From Diospyros lotus (lineage: Eukaryota > Streptophyta > Magnoliopsida > Ericales > Ebenaceae): a DNA stretch of 64,000 bases. Position numbers and translations under genes: made by a program. The notes beneath the pieces were generated by a model. It saw only the letters and a list, made by a program, of their open reading frames with translations. It ran no database searches and had not been told where the DNA came from. Of the stretch, positions 1-15,535 are shown one piece after another. Numbering within the stretch: position 1 is the first letter of the stretch; every line of letters begins with the position of its first letter. Location: positions 4,822,879 through 4,886,878 of the forward strand of contig NC_068351.1 of NCBI RefSeq assembly GCF_014633365.1, read 5' to 3'.

Positions 1-18
1 TTTGTTTTTCTTAATCAG

Positions 19-2514
19 GCTGAGAAGGAAGCAAGGAGGATACGCAGGGTATTGGCTAACAGGGAGTCGGCAAGACAGACAATTCGCCGTAGACAGGTGG
101 CTTTCTGTTTGCTCAATCTAATAAAAGTCCTTTTTAGAACTCCAGCTTGATCTACTTAGCTTGACTTTGTTAAAGTTCCCTTGATCTTTTGTTTGTGGAG
201 GTATGCTTTTCCAGACTAATTCTTGTCTTTTGATATCTCATCTTGCTTAAATCTCACTGCTGTTATATTTTCCTCCATCACTAACTTCCCATTTTGATAC
301 AGCTATTTTTCAATTCCAATTTCTATTCTTTCACTTGACTACTTGCATCTTCTACTGTGCATTTACCTCTTAAATTCTCTATTGCTTAATCTTTTTTATA
401 TTCTTATTTATTTATTTATTTATTTTTGGTTTGGGTTGGGGGGGGGGGGGGGAGGATGTATGCCTCATAATTTGTAACAATGGGTTGATAAACAGTACAC
501 TGCTAGGATTCTTGTGGTTGAAGCCCAGAAACTTAGTATGCACGTGTAAACCAGCATATCTCTTTTCAACACTCTAACTGGCTGATAGAGCTCCTGTACC
601 TGAATGCAGAGGTTAATGGGCATATTCCAGCTACTGTTTGTCCATGTGAAAAGGGAAAAACAAAAAGAAGTGAGGTGGTTAATGGTGGCTAATTCAATTT
701 TGTCATTACTGAAGGAACAGCTCCCCACCCCCTTTCCAATATTTGAATGCTCAATGGGGATATTGAATGGATCTCTTTCTTGCTGTTTGACTTTTTTACT
801 TAATATATGTGTTCGGGGCTTTACTTCTGCTGTGGCATAGCTATTTATATAAAGAAGATGATTTTTCCTGTCTTTTCACCATTAATTTTTAAAAAGTGAA
901 AATTTGTAATCATATGTAATTTGGAACTGCCAAAACGAGTGAAATTGATAGTATTTACATTATAGTAGATGGGAAACTAGTAAATGTGATGGGATTAACA
1001 TTAAAGTGGACGAGGAGCCATATATATTAACATAGTGAGGGGTCCTGTCAGTTTCTTTTATTTGATATAGGAGCCAGCTTGTACCATTTGATGTAGGAGC
1101 TAGCTTGGATGGTCTATTTTGTTTGTAAGTTGTGTTAGTTCTTTGCAGATGTATTTTATTGACTTACTATTTTCGATATCATTACATTTTTACTCTGTTT
1201 AAGGCTGTGTATGAGGAATTGACCAGAAAAGCAGCGAGTCTGGCATTGGAGAATGAGACTTTGAAGAGGGTAGGTGGCATTTCATTTCTCACATATTCTT
1301 TCCTTTATTTCATATCATTTGGACTTGTGCTATATCCATCAGTCTTGTGGTTGGCAGTAACATCAAACCATTCTTGCTTGTACATAGAATTTCTAGCTCC
1401 TGTACTTTCACATGTGGGGAGGTGTGTGTGTGTATTATGTAGTAGTTCCTCAATTCTTAATGCTAACATTACTGGTCTTTGCTGTGTTTATTCCTTTATG
1501 ATGACAATTGATCCTGGAAGGACATGGAGTTGGCTCTGAAAGAATATGATTCTTTGAAGATCATCAATGAAAGTTTAAAAGGAGAGGCAAGACATGACTG
1601 GCCCTGTAGAGAGGTTAAATGCTTTAAGTGTTTCAGCTTACATATGTCCTACTTTGCAGATGGCTAAGACAATGAAGACCCAAGTAGAGGAAAGTCGAGT
1701 AGATTCAAATTCAACCAATGGTGAGATATCTACTCCACCCATCACTGGGCCACTCATCTTTTACAACCAATCTCAGTTTACACCATATATTTGGCCTGCC
1801 ATCATTCAATCTTCAGATCTTATGCGATTACCAGATGAATCCCAAAATCCCATTTTTGTTCCATCAATAGCTCCCATGCTTGCCATTACTAAACCTGATT
1901 CATCCCGTGAACAAGCAAATTGCCCAATTAGAACTCCCGTAGGGACTCCCTTGTATATCCTACCATGCACTTGGTTCTTCCCTATTCCTGGTAATACGAG
2001 TGATTATCACCTGAGGTCCACCTTTGATTTGAATTGTGAACCAAATGAAACTGCTGTGACCAGCCAATGTGCTGCTAGTGCGTCTTCGAGAACTGTTGGA
2101 CATTCAGAGAAGCACCAAGCTCCGCTGCCCGTTACTGCTAAATCAGAAACTTCTGGTTCAGTAGAAGCCATATCTGCTAACCGTCTCCATGATAGCCCAC
2201 TTACAGTTCCACCAAATGAAGATGGCCGGCATATGTGGCTTCAGTCAGAAGGACGATTCATCCTTGCACCAGCACCACTAAATTCTGTTCGACCCACATC
2301 AGTTGTCAAACACGATGTTCTCCGGAAATCAGACAACCTTGCCAGTGTCCAAGCGTTTTCTTCAACATCTAATCATACTGCAAATGCTTTCCCAGAAACC
2401 AAAAAAGATCTGAATGCTTCCCCAAGCAAAAAACTAGCGGATACCAGTGCTGCGGCTGAGGCCAGGAAGAGAAGGAAGGAACTCACAAAGTTGAAGAGGC
2501 AGAATTACTGCTAG
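19..2514 (+). CDS. bZIP transcription factor, 3' part (5' exons outside window)
   Basis: Nuclear DNA-binding protein. Exons read 19-96, 1204-1269, 1521-1586 and 1660-2514, giving 354 residues in the window; the first exon starts after an acceptor AG, so the true start lies to the left. Exon 1 holds the basic region (ANRESARQTIRRRQ); exons 2 and 3 hold the leucine zipper (ELTRKAASLALENETLKR then MELALKEYDSLK). The last exon is a long, polar, low-complexity tail ending in a basic patch (ARKRRKELTKLKRQNYC). In the usual N-x7-R/K pattern the invariant Arg/Lys is Ile here. Intron 3 appears to use a GC donor (1587-1588) with AG at 1658-1659. From memory the protein resembles the small AtbZIP62-type subgroup, but this was not checked. 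The bZIP call is safe; the subgroup is inference. Confidence 0.88.
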
Positions 2515-3456
2515 TTCTGGATGCAGCATTGATCTTCCGTATCCTTGTATTTGTTTTGAACCTGAACCACTGATGTTGCCTGAGCTTGCCAGTTTCTAAC
2601 CTCGAGGACTTGTTGGAGGTCAAACATTTGGTAAACATATGGCTTTCTTGTGGTTTTTAGCTGGGTGCTATTCATGGATCATTTATCAGGGTAAAGGGTT
2701 TTTCATGCTTGCAGGATGATTTTGAGATGCCTGGTTGCTGGAAATCTTAGCGGAATGTGCTTTGTTTTCCTGGCAAAATCAGAGTTTTGAGTCTGACAGG
2801 AGCTACCCTACGATTAGGCGAGAAATTTATTTTCTTCCTTAACTTCCAGTTGTAACACTTAAAGTTATGCTTACAACAGTGCAAGTCTTTCCAATTTTGC
2901 TAGGTCTTGTGTCGGAGATGGACAGAGCAAAGTACAGAGAGTAAACATTTGAAGGAGTATATTATTGGAAGAGTACTAAGATATCTAGAACTACTTTCTG
3001 CAACATGTTGCTGTGACATCAATGTTATTCTTGTTGAATGTTTCCTAAATGTTAGGCTAAATGGAAGAGACGACTTGGCTGTTTAATTAGTGCGGGAATG
3101 TTTACTAAAAAACCGATGCATAGCCTAAGTGACCACTGGGAAACTCTCTAAGATACCAAACATTAAGTTCTGCCCATTCCATCTTTTTTATGATATCAAC
3201 CATTTCAGCATCTCGGGAGGATTACGCATTCTTTCTTTAAGAGTCACTCCGGTCAGACAAAGCTGAGAAGAAGAGAGAGAGAGAAGAAACGGGGAGCTTT
3301 TATATAATTATTCCAACTTAAAATTTGCACAACCCTTTGTATACTTTCGTTAGCAGGATGCTAACTTAATTATTCAGCCTTTTCTTGCAAGAAATAAACT
3401 AAACCATAGAACTAGTAGAACAGAACTTTACATGGCCAAATCCTAATTCCTAGTCC
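2515..3456. other. bZIP 3' UTR and convergent intergenic gap
   Basis: No coding signal on either strand. It should hold the 3' UTR of the bZIP gene from the left and that of the subtilase from the right, since the two genes converge. A short AG-rich run lies at about 3273-3293. I could not place poly(A) sites. Confidence 0.6.
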
Positions 3457-7047
<3,591 letters not shown>

Positions 7048-7129
7048 GGCTGGCTTTGTTTGATCCCTCTCCCTCTCTCAAACACAGGATTGAATAAATG
7101 ATAGTTCATCACTAGCAATATTAGTTGGA

Positions 7130-7136
7130 TTAAATA
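7130..7136 (-). promoter_or_regulatory. Probable TATA box of the subtilase gene
   Basis: On the minus strand the sequence reads CTATTTAATCC about 85 bases upstream of the subtilase ATG at 7047. The distance fits a TATA element with a leader of some 50 bases. No other TATA-like motif lies nearer. Confidence 0.45.
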
Positions 7137-8842
7137 GCGAGGAGGAGGGGGGTTCTGTTGCTGTGATGGTGCAACGGCTTGCCTGCAATCTCTCACACGG
7201 ATGCATCTCTGCGCGATATTCTCAAATGGAGCTATTATTTTGTTTTGATTGAAATGACAAATAAAAACGAACTATACACTACGGATTTGGTGGCTTCCAG
7301 TTTGGAGGTAATCCTCTGATCAGTTAAAAGGCCCCACCAAGACACATATTATTGTTTATTAAATCAAGAAAAATAGTTCCGGTAAGAAGTAACACAAAAT
7401 ATGCATGGGAACAAAACAAGAAGGGGACTTACAAATCTACTAATATTGTACGGAAAGAATAAGCAAAGCTTGTGCCCTGAAATATCTACCTAGCTAGCTA
7501 AACTTGAAAAAGAAATTGAGTGAAGCTTTTGAATCAAATTAATTTGTACCTAGCTGTAATAATTTTGTTGCTCATTATATAATGGATGAATATGCATTGA
7601 GCAAAGTGGGGAATAACGTAATTAGGTACTTGCTCTAGCATTAATTATGCAGCATAAGGAGAGGTTAATGATCTTAATATGAACTGACGACAATGATTGA
7701 TGCAAAGGATAGGTTTACAAAGAGGATAATTAAAGCTTTCAAATGGCCCCGGCTCTTGCATTGTGCTGGCCCTCGAGATAGGTCAGCCCAGTATAGCTTT
7801 TGGCCCAGTCTGGACAGGGTGAGTTGGGCCGGCCAAAGAGCCTTTTGAAGAGCCTATTGGTGCATACGTACATGTGTATATACTTCAAGGGCGGAGCCTG
7901 CCCGCCATCTCTAGTGATAATGGAAGCAGATGATAGACAAGGCATTAGACTTTTTATTAAGTATATTAATGCAGTTGTATTATATCTGTTAATATCAATT
8001 AAAAAAAAGAAAGAGTTTAACAACATTTTCCCTAATTGGCTTGCATTTAATTAATGAAAGGGGTAAAATGGCAAAAAATTAAAATAATACTATATTAAAA
8101 AGACATTAGAACCTTAAATTAGGTCTTGACAAATGATGAGATCAATATATGGTCGTCAATGACAAGAAAGACAAGACTAGCAAAACAATTAAGAGGTCGT
8201 CGACCATGATTACCTCTCTTCTAAAAAAACCCTATAGAAGCATCATAAAATAAAATTGTTACTTAGACATTCAATTATGATATATTTTTTTAAAAAAACA
8301 TGTATTAATATATTGTATATTTATATTAATAAAATATAAAATATAATACGTTAATGTATATATAAATAACACCAAAAATATTTCAATTAAAGTGATCGTG
8401 GTTCCAGGTGCCCTTGATATATAGTCCATTAATGACGATGATAATGATTTTGGAATAATTTTTACTATTAAATATTGTTATATATATAAGGAGGAAAAGA
8501 AATATTGTTATATAATTACTTGTATTTTTAAGGGATATTACATAACTTCTTGTAAATAAACATAACTGTTTAGAGAGTTAATATGATTATTTATATATAA
8601 AGATTTATGATTTTTGAATATATATAGTTGTATGTCAAAATATATGATTTTTGATTTAAAAGTAATTCAGGGACATAATTATGTTTAGTTATAAAAAATG
8701 ACAATTTACGAATAGATGTATCTTTAATTATACTCAAAGCAAAATAATATAACTTTTATATATATTGAAGGCAAATAACACTTTAAAAATAATGATTCAT
8801 CGCGATTATTTCTTGCACGTGATATTCTTATTAGGGAATAAT

Positions 8843-8904
8843 TTATATATATATATATATATACACACACGCACATACAAATAGAGAGAGAGAGAGAGAG
8901 AGAG
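8843..8904. repeat. Compound microsatellite (AT)n(AC)n(AG)n
   Basis: An AT run passes into a short AC run and, after about 12 bases, an AG run of about 11 units. Confidence 0.9.
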
Positions 8905-9050
8905 TCCAGATGCAATAAACATAAATAGGGAGACAGTGTATGGCCACAAGACAATCCTCGTGGACCCATGACAGCTACCACGTGAATACCCTGTTGTGAA
9001 ACATATATGCTGCACTTTAATTAATCTGATTAAAAACATAAACAAAAACA

Positions 9051-9074
9051 AAGAAGAAGAAGAAGAAGAAGAAG
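9051..9074. repeat. (GAA)n microsatellite
   Basis: Eight GAA/AGA triplets in a row in intergenic DNA between the subtilase and the P450. Confidence 0.9.
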
Positions 9075-9402
9075 CCATGAATTAATTCATCAATTAAGTT
9101 TCTTACATCCATGGATTAATTGACAGTGTGATGGATTAATGTGAGTTATTTCATTTTAAAACAAATTAAGGATATCTATCTATTGATGGATGATATATAT
9201 ATATATATATATGCTGATACGGTCGACTGTCTAATGATTAAATTTGTGATGATGGGGAGCTCATCATAGTTTAAAGTTTTTTCTTTTTTTGAGGAGGAGA
9301 GATAAAACAAGAGACAAAACGGTAGCAACAAACAGTGAAATGAAGCCTTTGGGGTCGAATCATGAATCCGGAAATCAAGAGCTATATTTTCGAGGATGTG
9401 TC

Positions 9403-9432
9403 AACACACACACACACGCACACACACACACG
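9403..9432. repeat. (CA)n microsatellite
   Basis: Imperfect CA run interrupted by one G; a second short CA stretch follows near 9490-9505. Confidence 0.85.
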
Positions 9433-10621
9433 AAGGCCTCATGTGAAATGAATGCGCAATATATGCTGCATGTCCACACGGGCGCACATAACACACACGC
9501 ACACATGGTGCAGAGACGTACGTACACAGTCATGGTGTGGTATCAAATTCCCCATGAAAACAATTATAAGATGCCTCAACGGCTCTAATTAAAACAACGA
9601 ATGCAACTCAGTATCCCACTTCTCCAGCTTTAATCATCAAAAACTTGGACAAGCATTAACTAATCTGCTCCAATTAAGCAACTGGCCAAACATATCACGC
9701 ACATCATCAAGATGCAGAATGGCAGAAATGTATTTGCAGTTAGTTAAGAAAGGAATGGAGAGATTAGCTAGTTAACCGTCAAGTTCATGGAGGTTCTCAT
9801 ATTATCTTTCGACAATATCGATTCAAACAATGCTGCTCTCGTCTCTTGATATCTTACTCATTTTTGCATTGGCGAGTTTGGTGGGGGTTTGGATTCCAAA
9901 CTGTTTAGCATTTCAAACCGTTGACATTCAGATGAATCATGCATTACCAACTTCATTTCGGAAACACTATGGAATGGTACAATAGGTGGGGTCTCATGGG
10001 GATATGTATATATATATATATATGTATCATGTATGTATGTATATTTTGTACACAATTTGTATTTCATGATAATTAATGTCTGGTTTTAATTAACCCTGCC
10101 GGGACCTGGCATAATATATATCACTGAATAACCTTCGACAAGTAATGAAAATCAATAACCGTAAAAGAGCACGAATTAAATGGTTGCCCACCATAGCTAG
10201 AATCTTCTTCTTCTTACAAGACAAACACTACAGATATGTACACTCAACTGACAAGCACAGAACTTCTTCCTCTTGGAATTTTACCAAGATATCTGCACAA
10301 TGCCAGAAAACACCAGCTAGCTAGCTAGCTACATACCCAGCATAAATCTTTGCTAACAAATATCCCACCGACATGCCTCCGATCCATCATCTTTCGCTTC
10401 TGATTATTAATTCAGGGCCAGTCAGTCTGATGCACATATGGATCGATCGATGCCAATTCGTGGGCTGCGAATCCAAATTTAGAGTCGCGTCAAATAGACG
10501 CGTTTTTCTATCATTTGCCCTAAACATCCTTCATTAGTTATTATTACAACAAATGCATTCATAATTAGCAAGAAAGATGCAACTAGCGAGAAGTATTTAG
10601 GACATATGACGGGGAAAACCT

Positions 10622-12139
10622 TTAGCTTAATGTTCGCCTTTCTCTGACCAAGACCGGCAAACCGCCGCTGAAAGTGGCGGTGAGGCCGGGCGAGAACCGT
10701 GGCGTTTCAACTGGTGAAGTTAGTTTGACGTGGAACCTCCGCAAAAGGCAAAGCACGACGCTTTTCAGCTCCACCAGGGCCACTTCTTTCCCCAAACAGA
10801 CCCTAGGGCCGGCTTGGAAAACCGGGTACTTGAACGAGTTTTCTTGGAAGAAAACGCCGTCTTTCAGCCACCTCTCAGGCTTGAACTCCAAGCAATCGGG
10901 GCCCCAAATCTCCTCCATCCGGCCCATAGCGTATGGATGATAAGTCACCCTTGTTCCTCCCTTCACGAAGGTTCCATCAGGAAGATGATCGTCTTTTAGG
11001 CAGAATTTAGAATCGAATTGAATTGGCGGGTAAAGCCTCATGCTTTCATAGACCGTTGCTTGCAAGTAATGAAGCTCCAGCATTTGTTCAAAGCTTGTGA
11101 GGGTTTGGTTTGCCCCGATGACTCGATCAAGCTCGATTAGAATGGAGGATTCTACCTCCGGGTGGTTCGCCAGCAGCCAGAAAATGCTCGTTAAGGCCGA
11201 CGCCAAAGTGTCCCGGCCGGCTAGGAGGAAGCTTATGATAATATCTCTCAAGTACGTTTCGTCGTTTACGGTAGCCATGAATCGAGAAAGAAGGTCTTTG
11301 TGTGTCGAAAACCCGACTTGTCGCCTTTGCCTAATGACCTCTTGGGCTAGAACTTTGATCGTCTTGATGGCTTCTCTTAGTTGCTTTTCACTACCCAAAT
11401 TCAGCATCCTCTTTATCTTCCAAACCCACGGGGAAGCGATCATGGCTCGTTCGGCCGACAATTTGGAAGCTAGGTCAAAGGAGACGGCGAATTCCGACAA
11501 GGGTAGAGAAAGTTCTAGACACTTCGGATCCAAACCAAACGAAAATCTGCAAATACAATCAAATGCAAATCTCCGAAACACGTCCTGTAAATCTAAAATA
11601 CCTTCTTCTTTCCCCGTCACGGAAGAAAGAAGCGGGACTAGCCGGCTTTCAATCTCATAATTCACAATTTCAAAGGCATACGAACGTACTGAGAGTCTCC
11701 CAAGCTCAAGACTCGCCATTTTTCTCTGGAACCGCCATAAATCGCCATCAACGTTGAATATGCCCCTTCCCAAAAGGTCACCCAGAATTGCAGAGAAGGG
11801 TTTTCCTTTCGGGTAATTCTCGAACCTCGTCTTGAGCATGTACTCGACGTTATCCGGGTTGGCGGTGATGGTGTTGCCAAGGACATGGACGTGGATGGTT
11901 CTGGAAGCAGAGTTTTTTAGGAGATAAGTGTACCAATCGCACAAGTTATTGAATTGGATCGACCAGGCTGCAGTGATGTAGGCTTGGCAAACTTGGCAGC
12001 TGCACCAAAGCTTGGGGCGAGCTAAATAGAGGAAGTATGGAAAGAGACAGATGAGGATGGCGGCGATGATGAGGTAGAAGATAAGGGAGGAAAAGGAGGC
12101 ATGGAGAGGCTGCAACCACCATGAAGATTCAGACTCCAT
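10622..12139 (-). CDS. CYP94C1: Cytochrome P450, CYP94C1-like (jasmonoyl-isoleucine oxidase)
   Basis: ER-anchored heme mono-oxygenase, 505 residues, intronless, which is usual for CYP94. An N-terminal membrane anchor (about 18-40) precedes the I-helix motif AGRDT (307-311), the ExxR motif E365-R368, PERW (421-424) and the heme loop FQAGPRVCLG (441-450) with the ligand Cys448. All invariant residues are present, so it should be active. The segments DLWRFQRKMASLELG and FPAFDLASKLSAERA-like 221-232 match what I remember of CYP94C1, which carboxylates 12-OH-JA-Ile and so turns off the wound hormone. CYP94B (12-hydroxylase) is the main alternative. The start at 12139 gives the expected anchor; the upstream TATA box and G-box agree with it. 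The family is certain; the subfamily is likely. Confidence 0.93.
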   Translation of the reverse strand: MESESSWWLQPLHASFSSLIFYLIIAAILICLFPYFLYLARPKLWCSCQVCQAYITAAWSIQFNNLCDWYTYLLKNSASRTIHVHVLGNTITANPDNVEYMLKTRFENYPKGKPFSAILGDLLGRGIFNVDGDLWRFQRKMASLELGRLSVRSYAFEIVNYEIESRLVPLLSSVTGKEEGILDLQDVFRRFAFDCICRFSFGLDPKCLELSLPLSEFAVSFDLASKLSAERAMIASPWVWKIKRMLNLGSEKQLREAIKTIKVLAQEVIRQRRQVGFSTHKDLLSRFMATVNDETYLRDIIISFLLAGRDTLASALTSIFWLLANHPEVESSILIELDRVIGANQTLTSFEQMLELHYLQATVYESMRLYPPIQFDSKFCLKDDHLPDGTFVKGGTRVTYHPYAMGRMEEIWGPDCLEFKPERWLKDGVFFQENSFKYPVFQAGPRVCLGKEVALVELKSVVLCLLRRFHVKLTSPVETPRFSPGLTATFSGGLPVLVRERRTLS

Positions 12140-12210
12140 TGGAGATAAAAAGGATGAGGACGAGAAGAGACCAATCGAAGGGAAGGCGAAGAGATGGTAA
12201 ATGCTATGTT

Positions 12211-12220
12211 TTTATATATA
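12211..12220 (-). promoter_or_regulatory. TATA box of the CYP94C-like gene
   Basis: Minus-strand TATATATAAAA, about 72 bases upstream of the ATG at 12139, which leaves a leader of about 40-45 bases. No better TATA motif is near. Confidence 0.65.
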
Positions 12221-12233
12221 CTTTTGAGAACGA

Positions 12234-12239
12234 CACGTG
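12234..12239. promoter_or_regulatory. G-box (CACGTG) next to the CYP94C-like TATA box
   Basis: Perfect palindromic CACGTG 14 bases upstream of the TATA box and 95 bases from the ATG. MYC2-type bHLH factors of jasmonate signalling bind this element, which fits a gene whose product breaks down the hormone. Binding is inference. Confidence 0.6.
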
Positions 12240-12792
12240 CCCTGTAAGTTTCCATTAAACTACTCTATATATCTAAGTTCTTATTTACTAGAAAAATCAC
12301 ACAGATATACCAACAGACACTGGCTAGCTATGTGCACTTGTGATGTGTGATATTAGTTACAAAAAAAATTGTTTAATTATAATATGAGTTACGTGATATA
12401 TTCTTACAAAAAGTAAGGCTCTAAATGGAAAATAAAAGATTAATATGTTATTGCATGGAAGAAGAATAAATACCAGCTAGAATGTAGTAAGCAGACACGT
12501 TTTGATATATTCTTATCCTTCTTTTGAAAGATAATATACTCTAGTTATTATACGGGCTAAATGTATAAGGTTCTAATAACCTTTTCCAATAATAGCATAG
12601 ATAGCAATATATATGTATATATGGGGGTGTGTGTATTTATGGGTATAAAATAGTTGAAGGGACAAATTAAGGATAGGGCATGGAGCACGCATGGGCAGAG
12701 GAATGATGAATGAAGTACAGCTTGAAGAAGCAACTTTCTGCGTCAGCAGCTTCTGAGTATTACTGTCGAATTGGACACATAAATTCAATTCA

Positions 12793-12798
12793 CACGTG
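12793..12798. promoter_or_regulatory. Second, distal G-box (CACGTG)
   Basis: A second perfect CACGTG lies about 654 bases upstream of the P450 ATG. It could belong to the same promoter or be chance; one such hexamer is expected about every 4 kb. Confidence 0.35.
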
Positions 12799-14333
12799 CT
12801 TGTATTCCAGGCAATGAATTAATATATATCATCAGAAAAAGAGAGAGAGAGATATGTGTGCAAAAGAGAAGCAGTGGACAGTGAGCTGAGTAGTGGTGGT
12901 ACTTTTTGCGTTGGTAAAGGGAGAATTGCTTGTTGCTGAGATGAGCTGGGGTAATGCAGGTGTGTCAATCAGTGGTCCAGCTCTTCTTTTTTTTGGAAGA
13001 ATCACTGCCCCATTGTCTCACACCAGATATCCCAGCCATTCATTACCGACCTGGGAGTCTAGCTAGGACGACTTCTTTCACGTCTTCTGAGTCAGTAACT
13101 TAATTATCCTAAGTGTTTGGAGTGATTAATTGCAAGAAAATAAATAATTGAGCGTCCAGGATTAATGATGAATGTGAATCTTTTTATGCTGACGGAGTAC
13201 TTTAGCCTGGCTAGCTTGTTTGTCTATTTCTTTCTTTCCTTCTTACCAAGATTTTGAGTGCAAGGGAGAAACTTTCCCCGTCCTTTCTGACAAACTACGA
13301 GTTTGACTTGCATTTGGTTTCATTACGGACGATGGTTTTAATCAGGTGGGAGGAGAATAGTGATACGATTTCTCACTCTTGTCACATCAGCATTTAATTA
13401 TATATGTAACTTCTCCAAATTATGTGCGTGACAAATAATATACCACATCATATATCTTTTTATCGATCGGTCAAAAAAGAAATAAAAAGAACAAACTAAC
13501 TCAACAAACCACCAACGACTTCTAGTAAAACATGAACATTCCTTAGAGGTTGCTTGATTTGAACCCAGCGAAAAGGAATGTCCCAGCCCAAACCATTCTA
13601 CCTTTCGTGGGATTTTTTAGTTTCCAACTTCAAGAATCTATTAAATTATAATGTTTTTACTTTGCTAATATATACGTGGTTGAATTAATTTCTACTTCAC
13701 TTGCTTTTACCCCCCTCCTATCTCCCTCTCACTCTCAGTCCACTCACTCTAGCTACCACAAGAGATTACAGAAGTCTGAAAGCTGGTTAATTACTTAAAC
13801 TAATTAATCAGCCGCGCGTCTCTGATGATATATAGCACTGTTATATTGTTCAATTAGCCAACAATGGAAGGACAAATAGCAAGACATCAGAAACGCCAAA
13901 CAGAGCCATTATTTATGCTTCAAAATTATATATGTAATCGAAGAGTGGCCGGTTAACTAATTAGTTCGCAATTAATTTGTTAATTTGCTTTTTCACACGG
14001 TCAAGCGGTTGTTTATTTATGAATTAAAAATAACGTACAGCAGTACAGTGCACACATTAAAAAGATGTGTTTAATAAAACTTTCATAATGCCTAATTAAT
14101 TTGTGGGGTCGATCGACGATGATAATTAATTAGTTGATAACACCATATTATTATAATATATAATATAGAATAAATGCATATTGTCCTTGTAAACAGGTGA
14201 ACGCAATGGGAAAAGCCATAACCAAAAAGGTGGCTCCATGCCAGTACTAGTCATCGCTATCAAAAAACTAAAAAGACAAAATTTGACAAACATCCACCAC
14301 CCTGATGGGAAATTAACAACTATAAATTAATGC

Positions 14334-14401
14334 GTTGGGCTGTACATGAAGTTAGTGGCTATCCCAGGTTGGGCTGTACATGAAGTTAGTGGCTATCCCA
14401 G
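14334..14401. repeat. Perfect 34-bp tandem duplication
   Basis: Two identical adjacent copies, 14334-14367 and 14368-14401, each beginning GTTGGGCTGTACATGAAG and ending CTATCCCAG or CTATCCCAGA. Identity of the copies implies a recent duplication. Confidence 0.9.
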
Positions 14402-14849
14402 ATTTCCAATATTGACCCAGAATTTTTTATCACGTGGCGTTGTCCCTACAACCCTAGATTCGAATATAGAAGAAGGGGGGTGTGGCTAATTAATTAGTTA
14501 TTAGGTAATGATTAAATGATACTAAATGTATTTAATTTTTAAATAATTTTATTTATCTGAGAAGAAGACAAATGGGGAGAATGGTGGAGTGGACAGGCAG
14601 ACACCCCTGTGCTTTTTTCCTATTTGTGGCAGGGAAGGGAAGGGAAGGGGGGTTAGGTAGATTAGATGGGAGCTTGCTAGAGTAGCTGCCTGCACCCTGC
14701 AGGTCGTTGGAATCTGCATCTTCAATATCCCTGAACTTGTCGTCTTCGGCCCAAATTATTGTGGAAAAGCATAATGAAAATTCTACTTGTACCTATCTCT
14801 TTTGCATTTTACAGTTATCTTTTATGATTATATAATTATTTTTTTAAAA

Positions 14850-15535
14850 ACATTTTTGTACACTCATTTACATCATCCATCACCGTACTCGACCATTATC
14901 ACCCATTATTGTCGACAATTAAGGAATGTGGCTGTCCATCATCGCACTCGTCACCGATCAAGAGGAACGTGATCACTCATTATTGCATCTGTCGACGATT
15001 ATCATGAATGTGACTGTCTATCATCACATTTATCAACGGCTACGAGAAATGTTGGCGCCCATCACCATAAAACTCCCATTAGTAGCTGCATTGCCCATCA
15101 TCTCTAGTGGTCGCGACGAATACAAATGCCCATTTATCACCCCCAAACCTCAAGGGTTTGGTGGGTTCAAACACTCCCAAACCCTAGGCCCGAACCCTTA
15201 GGGTTCGGGTGCTATGATGGCGGCCGTTGGTGAGAACGAGCCAACAAGAGAGAGAGAGATGAGAAAGTAAGTGTGATGATGGGTGGAAAGTGAGAACTGA
15301 TGGCAGTTGCGTTCATCACAGCAGTCAACAATAGATGTGATGATGGCCGACAATGATGGGTGGCAATGATAGGCGGCAATGATAGGCGGGCGTTGGCGAT
15401 GATGGGTGGTTGCAAGCAAGGTTTGATTATGGGTGACTATAAACAAAGGTAAAAGTGACTTTTTCTCTTAGGTGTTTAATTTTTAATGTGGATATAAAGA
15501 GTAAAAATCACGAGTGCATATAAAATTTTCGAGAG
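14850..15535. other. Foldback-like degenerate inverted repeat, possibly a non-autonomous DNA element
   Basis: The left half is rich in CATCATC/CCCATCATTGTCG-like words; the right half carries the reverse complement of the same words (GATGATGGGTGG, CGACAATGATGGGTGG). The two halves meet at a perfect palindrome at 15189-15209. AT-rich flanks around 14820-14860 and 15480-15530 are weakly inverted copies. I found no clear target-site duplication, so the ends and the class are not settled. Confidence 0.3.
15189..15209. repeat. Perfect 10-bp inverted repeat with 1-base centre
   Basis: CCCGAACCCT, one T, AGGGTTCGGG. It sits at the centre of the foldback-like region. Nearby telomere-like AAACCCTAGG also occurs at about 15178-15188. 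Confidence 0.9.

Larger units (their letters stand above)
7150..10621. other. Gene-free AT-rich intergenic region with microsatellites
   Basis: No open frame here looks coding: the longer frames are produced by simple repeats. It holds (AT)n-(AC)n-(AG)n at 8843-8904, (GAA)n at 9051-9074, (AT)n near 9195-9212, (CA)n at 9403-9432 and (TA)n near 10007-10022. A slightly GC-richer patch lies at 7740-7920 without a recognised gene. The part nearest 7150-7500 should contain upstream control sequence of the subtilase, and that near 10500-10621 the 3' flank of the P450. Confidence 0.7.

Noticed and set aside
8724..9078. Minus-strand frames with runs of Ser-Leu and Tyr-Ile
   Set aside because: Generated by the (AT)n(AC)n(AG)n and (GAA)n microsatellites.
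14787..15446. His-rich frames on both strands
   Set aside because: Product of the repeated CAT/ATG words of the foldback-like region; no start context, domain or splice support.
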